Part shown: positions 59,360 to 64,000 of the stretch, piece by piece
Layout: each line of letters opens with the position of its first letter
How positions within the stretch are numbered: the first letter of the stretch is position 1
DNA from: Trichoderma breve
Lineage: Eukaryota; Ascomycota; Sordariomycetes; Hypocreales; Hypocreaceae
DNA length: 64,000 nucleotides
Assembly: GCF_028502605.1 (NCBI RefSeq)
Contig: NC_079232.1
Span: forward strand, 1,302,001-1,366,000
Direction of reading: 5' to 3'
Notes under the pieces: model-generated
What the model was told of the DNA's origin: nothing
The model's database searches: none
Seen by the model: only the letters and a program-made list of their open reading frames with translations
Program-made: the position numbers and the translations under genes

Positions 59360-60699
59360 ATGCCTGCCAGAGAGGACATCACATATTTCGGTGCCGGTCC
59401 GGCTCTACTTCCCACAGAAACACTGGAGAGGGCCGCCCAAGCATTGGTTAACTTTAACGGGACTGGGCTCGGACTTGCTGAACACTCGCATCGCTCCGAG
59501 ATTGCCAACACCATCATCAACGAGGCCAAGGCTGATTTGGCCAAGTTCCTCGACATCCCCGATGACTATGAGATCCTCTTCATGCAGGGAGGTGGCACGG
59601 GCGAGTTCTCAGCCACGGCGTACAACCTGGTAGGCTCATGGGTCGCCAACAAGCAAGCAGAGATCTCTTCACAGGCCGGACAGGACAACTCCGAGCAGAC
59701 GCAGCTCTTGAACGACGCAGTCAACAATGATCTCAAGTTGGACTACATCGTCACCGGCAGCTGGTCGGCCAAGGCGGCGGCTGAAGCGGCGAGACTGTTT
59801 GGCCAGGACAAAGTCAACATCGTCGCTGATGCCAAGCTCAGCAACAACGGCAAGTTTGGCATCATTCCCGATGAGAGCACCTGGAAGCTTTCCAAGAATG
59901 CTGCTTTAGTTTACTACTGCGACAATGAAACAGTCGACGGAGTGGAATTTGCCGGGTTCCCCAAGATTCTGGCTCCCGGTCCTGACGGCAAAGGCCCCAT
60001 TGTCGTGGCTGACATGTCCTCAAATATCCTCTCGCGAAAGGTAGACGTCAAGAACTTCTCCGTCATCTTCTTCGGTGCCCAGAAGAACCTGGGATCTGCC
60101 GGCATCACCGTCGTCATCATCAAGAAGAGCCTCATTGCCCCCATCACTAAACAGCCCTCGGCGCAAACGATGAGACAACTGGGACTCCCCATTCCACCCA
60201 TCATCTTGCAATACGACACCATTGCTCAGAACAACAGCTTGTACAACACGCTCAGCATTTTCGAGTAAGCCATCTCTCTGTCAAGACAAGCTATCTACAC
60301 ATGCTAACTCTTATCCCCTCTTCAAGTGTCTACATCGCCGGTCAAGTCCTGAAGAGGGCTCTGGCCAACTTCCCTGACAACGTCAGCGGCCAGGAGAAGC
60401 TCGCCAAGCAAAAGGCCGAGCTCATCTACGACGCTCTGGACTCCCATCCCGACGCATACCGCGTCGTGCCCGACAAGTCTGTGCGTTCCAGAATGAACAT
60501 TTGCTTCAGGGTGACCAAGGGCGGCGACATCGATGCTGCTGAAAAGGACTTCTTGAAGCAATCCACTGCTCTGGGCCTCACCGGCCTCAAGGGACATCGC
60601 AGCGTGGGCGGAATCCGCGCCTCAAACTACAATTCGATTACGTTGGAGGGAGCGCAGAAACTGGCCCAGTTTCTTGTTGATTTTGCAAAGGCTTCTTAA
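59360..60699 (+). CDS. SER1: Phosphoserine aminotransferase
   Basis: A PLP enzyme that makes 3-phosphoserine from 3-phosphohydroxypyruvate and glutamate, the second step of serine synthesis. Model 59360..60264 and 60327..60699 (425 aa); donor GTAAGC, acceptor CAAG, phase 2, branch GCTAACT. The ATG at 59360 (MPAREDITYFGAGPALLPTE) is used because no earlier ATG is in frame. The N-terminal substrate motif FGAGPALLP and LAEHSHRS are typical, as are LFMQGGGTGEFSA and the PLP lysine, Lys242, in FFGAQKNLGSAG. The C terminus has HRSVGGIRASNYN, the class V signature binding phosphate. Upstream Gcn4/CPC1-type sites suggest cross-pathway control. Length is slightly above bacterial SerC, normal for fungi. 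Confidence 0.95.
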
Positions 60700-61101
60700 G
60701 TGCCATGTAGGCCTTGATGAGTTGAATTAGGTGATGGGCGTTTTTATGGCATACATTGTATGCTTGTGTGTATGTGTGCATGTATGGAGGTATAGGTTTG
60801 CATCAACTGGGACATATGGTTGTCGAATTTCAACATGTCCGACGATGAGGATATTGGTATTTGGCGAGATTGTAAAAGTTCAGATAAAACACAGGCGTGC
60901 CAATAGTAGGCATCGAGCTATAAGATTCTCAGCAATAAAACACAGACATGTCTATAACCATCGCTGAGGAATCAGATCCCTGATACAAACGGATGGCTAA
61001 CTCGATCAAAGTCTTGGTATTTAGTTAATCATGCATTCTGTGTCCCTTTGGTATCGTATCGTAAACGCTCAGCCATCCGCTCTATAAATAATCCCAAAAC
61101 T
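60700..61101. other. Convergent 3' region
   Basis: Between the 3' ends of SER1 and the ASXH gene. TGTGTGTATGTGTG-like simple sequence at about 60763-60785. No gene seen. Confidence 0.5.
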
Positions 61102-62011
61102 TTAGAGCGCAAGCTCATCAATCTCCATACTATCGCGCGCCTCTCTCTTCCTAGACACAATCTTCATTCGCGGTGCATCACCATTAGCACTCCCATTTGT
61201 CTTCTCATTAGCATTCCCATTGGTCTTCTTCTCAGCCTCAGGCAAATCTCTCCGAATCTTCATTTCCTCGGGAATCTCAACACCCCAGTCCTCCTCCAGC
61301 TTATCCATCAGATACTTGTCGAAATCGCCCGCCTTCCTTCTCTCATGCGCACTCCACGCCTCCGCAAGCCACTCCGGATCGTGACGGCCCTCAGCAATGT
61401 TCTCCGTATACGCGGCGCAGTCATAGCGAAAACTGTCGTCGTTCATCAACGACGCAAAATTGGGTCGCGCGTCTTCCGTTCCGGCGTCAAGAATGTGGCC
61501 CTTGTCGGGGAAGAGAGCCAGGATTTCCGCCTTGTCATCTTGGTCCAGGGCCGACCATGCCATAGGGTTACATAGAATGCTCTGTTCATTCAGTTAGACG
61601 TTATTTTATCTTGCAACTTATCAGGAGGACGAAACCTCGGTGGTAAAGAGGGAAGCTGCATCTGGACAAGAAGGGGGAGGCTGGACAAACTCTCAAATTC
61701 GCCGAGGCTAGAGGCGACCCTGCGCACTTTAGTAAACCTTCAACATCCCATTCAGCCTTCTTTGGTGTTTTCGCTTTCTTTTTCGCTGGAGTGCTGCTCT
61801 TTGGCCGTTGCGGGATCGCTTTGGAGTCGTCATTGGATGGTGTTCCGAAGCGCTTGGGAGCTGTGACGTTGCGCCGCGGTCGCACCGGCGTGAATGGCGG
61901 CTCAAAGTCATCAGATTCAAGCGAAGAAAGTGGTGACGAAGACGGGATTTCTGTCTTGATGGGCTCTGTTTTTGTGTCGGGTTCAGCCGACGCGAAATCT
62001 GCCGTCGACAT
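61102..62011 (-). CDS. ASXH (Asx homology)-domain protein
   Basis: ASXH, also called DEUBAD, domains activate BAP1/Calypso- or UCH37-type deubiquitinases in animals; the fungal partners are not known to me. Minus-strand model 62011..61691 and 61581..61102 (266 aa). The splice joins LASANLR to SILCNPMAWSALDQDDKAEI, which matches the opening of the domain; donor GTTTGT, acceptor ACAG. The domain runs from about residue 95 to 210 (ILALFPDKGHILD; DARPNFASLMNDDSFRYDCA; EGRHDPEWLAEAWSAHERRK; KLEEDWGVEI). The first 90 residues are disordered and basic with AKKKAKTPKK, a likely nuclear signal. The tail has Asn/Lys-rich repeats (NANEKTNGSANG) and a second basic cluster. The start at 62011 follows an in-frame stretch without ATG. 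Confidence 0.85.
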
Positions 62012-63493
62012 TATGTGGTTTGGGGCTGGGATGAGGTTCTGATGCTGCTGGGTCAAGTTGTCACCCAGGCGATGTTGAGATGTTTTGCAGAGATTAAAGA
62101 TGTCAACATGGCGTTAAATGTACATGTTTTATTTGAACCAAAGTGACTCGGTCCTGCTTCAATTATTTAACAGGACGCAATTGATTTTAAGAAGTTAATG
62201 TTAAATCATTCTGGGAGATGTCTAGGCGATACTTTCTTAGCCCACGACGACGAAATATGGCTCTAGGGTAGCACATTATGGGTGCGTGCATGTTTGTAAT
62301 CAGAAGGCTTGAAGCAAAGCTGTGGTATTGGAAGGTTTATTTTCATAACAAATACTACCTAGGTAGGCAATATTGATGCTATATACAACTCTTGGAATCT
62401 ATTTTCTAACTGCTTGTTTAACTGCATACTATATGCATCTCTGGAGTTTACTGCCAACACCCTCACATTCATGTCCAATATGGCGAGCAATGTACTCAAT
62501 AAAGCCCATTGCACTCATTACCACGCATTCACTTTAATCACTGCCACATTCCTAAGCCCGCAACTCACGCAATAGTTAAGCAGCAACAATCTCTCACGAC
62601 AAACAGCTTCTATTGGGTGCTACATACTATCACATCTTGATACCTCCAAGATCATCTCTTAGTTAAGCACCTACTCATCCATTTTAACACCCACCCACTC
62701 GAGTCATTTCTCCAAATCCTATCTTCGGATCAAGTCCTATCTGCCGCATTCCGTTTCCCCAGCGTCAATACATAGTGACTGCAAAATACATCCGTACATA
62801 CATGCAGACATTATCCTTTGAATTTAGCCGGCAAACTCCAGGCCCCATCAACAATGATCGACCGTCATGCAGGGTTCAAGGAACTGCTAGTTGCCTTGTA
62901 GACCCTCATGTACCGAAGTTGAGCATGCACATCTTTACTGCCGTCTGCCGTCCTGCCGTGGCCTTTTCAACCCATCTAATACATGCAAATTTCCCCCAAA
63001 TTAGAGAGAAGAAGAGAGAAAGAAGACACAGCTAAAGACGTCACACACCCGCTGTAATTACCCCACCATTCATTCAACCATCAAAGACGGGATCAATTGA
63101 CAAAAGTTATCCCTCGAACGAGAAGATACCTGTACTGTAGCTCTCGCTTGGCTTCTCCTCTTCTTCTTGTCCATTTCTCCACACAATACCCCATCTTGCC
63201 CCTCACTCGCGATGCCGCAGTCGCAGTCTGATATCACCCAGAGCAGCTCGGCTCAATCAAAACCGAAAAAAATAATAGTCTAGAGCTTGCATGGCTTGCA
63301 CACCACTTTGCCCAAGCATTAGCTTTTTAGTGCCTTTTTGTCTGCCGGAGAAAGCTCATGATGCTTACCTTTGTAGCGTGAAATAAAATAAAGCTTGCCC
63401 AAACCTCCGTATACGCAGCATCAAGACAGTTGAACCACATCCAACATTGAGCGGAACCCAATCATAGTAGCAGACTCGCTCACCAATCTCAAA
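62012..63493. promoter_or_regulatory. Divergent intergenic region
   Basis: 1.48 kb between the ASXH and DUF2264 genes. AT-rich in the first third, then pyrimidine-rich near 63060-63210, presumably the promoter and leader of the DUF2264 gene. No gene seen. Confidence 0.5.
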
Positions 63494-64000
63494 ATGGCTC
63501 CCCTCACGCTCGGCTACAATGACAAGCATCCCTTTGCCCAAGTCCCCATTACGGATCGCGCCTCTGTCCAAGAGCTTCTCCGGACGCTGCTCGACCCTCT
63601 CGAGCCTTTCTTCTCACCCCAAAAGGCCCGCGTCAAGTGCCCTGGAGCTACGGCCGTCAGATTCGACCAGACCGCGTCCGAAGTAGAAGGCTTCTTCCGT
63701 CCTATCTGGGGTCTGGCGTGCCTGCTGGCCGGGGGTGGCCAGTATCGCGGCACAGACTGGTGGGTTCAGGGGATCAAGGCCGGCACTGACCCAGAAAGCC
63801 CCGAGTATTGGGGATATCCTCGTGACAATGACCAACGCATGGTTGAGATGTGCCCTTTTGGTAATTCATGTGATTGTTGATATTGGAAGTTGATCGCTGA
63901 AAATGACGGAAGCTGATCGCATCATCTTGTATAGGATTCGCGCTGGCCGTCGCACCAGAGTTATGGAACGGTCTTTCGGAAAAGGAGCAAGTCAATGTCG
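63494..64000 (+). CDS. DUF2264 protein, 5' part (cut by window end)
   Basis: Exon 1 is 63494..63860 and exon 2 starts at 63935 and runs off the window. The donor is GTAATT and the acceptor ATAG, phase 1, giving [20 protein letters not shown]. The N terminus [20 protein letters not shown] and the segment [20 protein letters not shown] are typical of DUF2264, a family whose fold resembles (alpha/alpha)6 glycosidases and polysaccharide lyases; its activity is not established. About 144 residues are visible; family members are usually over 600, so most of the protein lies beyond the edge. Confidence 0.85.

Noticed and set aside
1..64000. tRNA genes (search by eye for B-box GTTCRANYC on both strands)
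   Set aside because: The few matches fall in coding exons (for example near 30851) and lack a matching A-box and cloverleaf. A tRNAscan run would be decisive.

Overview
The window looks like nuclear DNA of a filamentous ascomycete, most likely a Hypocreales member close to Trichoderma. This rests on short (about 50-80 nt) GT-AG introns with CTAAC/CTGAC branch points, compact genes on both strands, pyrimidine-rich leaders, and protein versions (Sec16, SepA-type formin, fungal Hus1, Elp5, fungal ASXH protein) of the filamentous-ascomycete type. The genus is inferred from familiarity, not from a search. Gene models were built by hand from reading frame, splice sites and family knowledge.

Left part (1-25.5 kb), mostly housekeeping: SEC16 (COPII scaffold), HUS1 (9-1-1 checkpoint clamp, with a GC-AG last intron), an unknown 298-aa protein, a small single-pass membrane protein, a SepA/Bni1-type formin, the tri-snRNP protein SNRNP27 divergent from ER alpha-glucosidase I (GH63), and a GNAT acetyltransferase.

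Middle part (25.7-44.3 kb), accessory in character: a beta-propeller lectin-like protein with a long Gln-rich tail, divergent from an ankyrin-vWA protein with a complete MIDAS; a protein resembling inactive PD-(D/E)XK nucleases; a trypsin-like serine protease with a full triad and an unfamiliar C-terminal extension; and a small two-exon gene of unknown function. This set of domains is reminiscent of fungal and bacterial conflict or self/non-self modules, and it is the best candidate here for something undescribed. It is followed by about 8.8 kb in which I see no convincing gene, ending at a strongly promoted 54-aa Ser/Gly-tailed micro-protein.

Right part (44.8-64 kb), housekeeping again: mitochondrial tRNA-modification GTPase MSS1 head-to-head with Elongator subunit ELP5 (both act on wobble uridine 34 of tRNA, in different compartments), SEC22, an unknown conserved Cys-rich protein, a CLPTM1-family ER membrane protein, a LOG-family phosphoribohydrolase, proteasome subunit alpha-6 PRE5 (second GC-AG intron) head-to-head with phosphoserine aminotransferase SER1 (four Gcn4/CPC1-type TGASTCA sites in the shared promoter), an ASXH-domain protein, and the 5' end of a DUF2264 protein cut by the window edge. 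SEC16, SEC22, GCS1 and CLPTM1 all belong to early secretory or ER function, but they are dispersed and nothing suggests a functional cluster. I found no tRNA, rRNA, CRISPR array or transposon.
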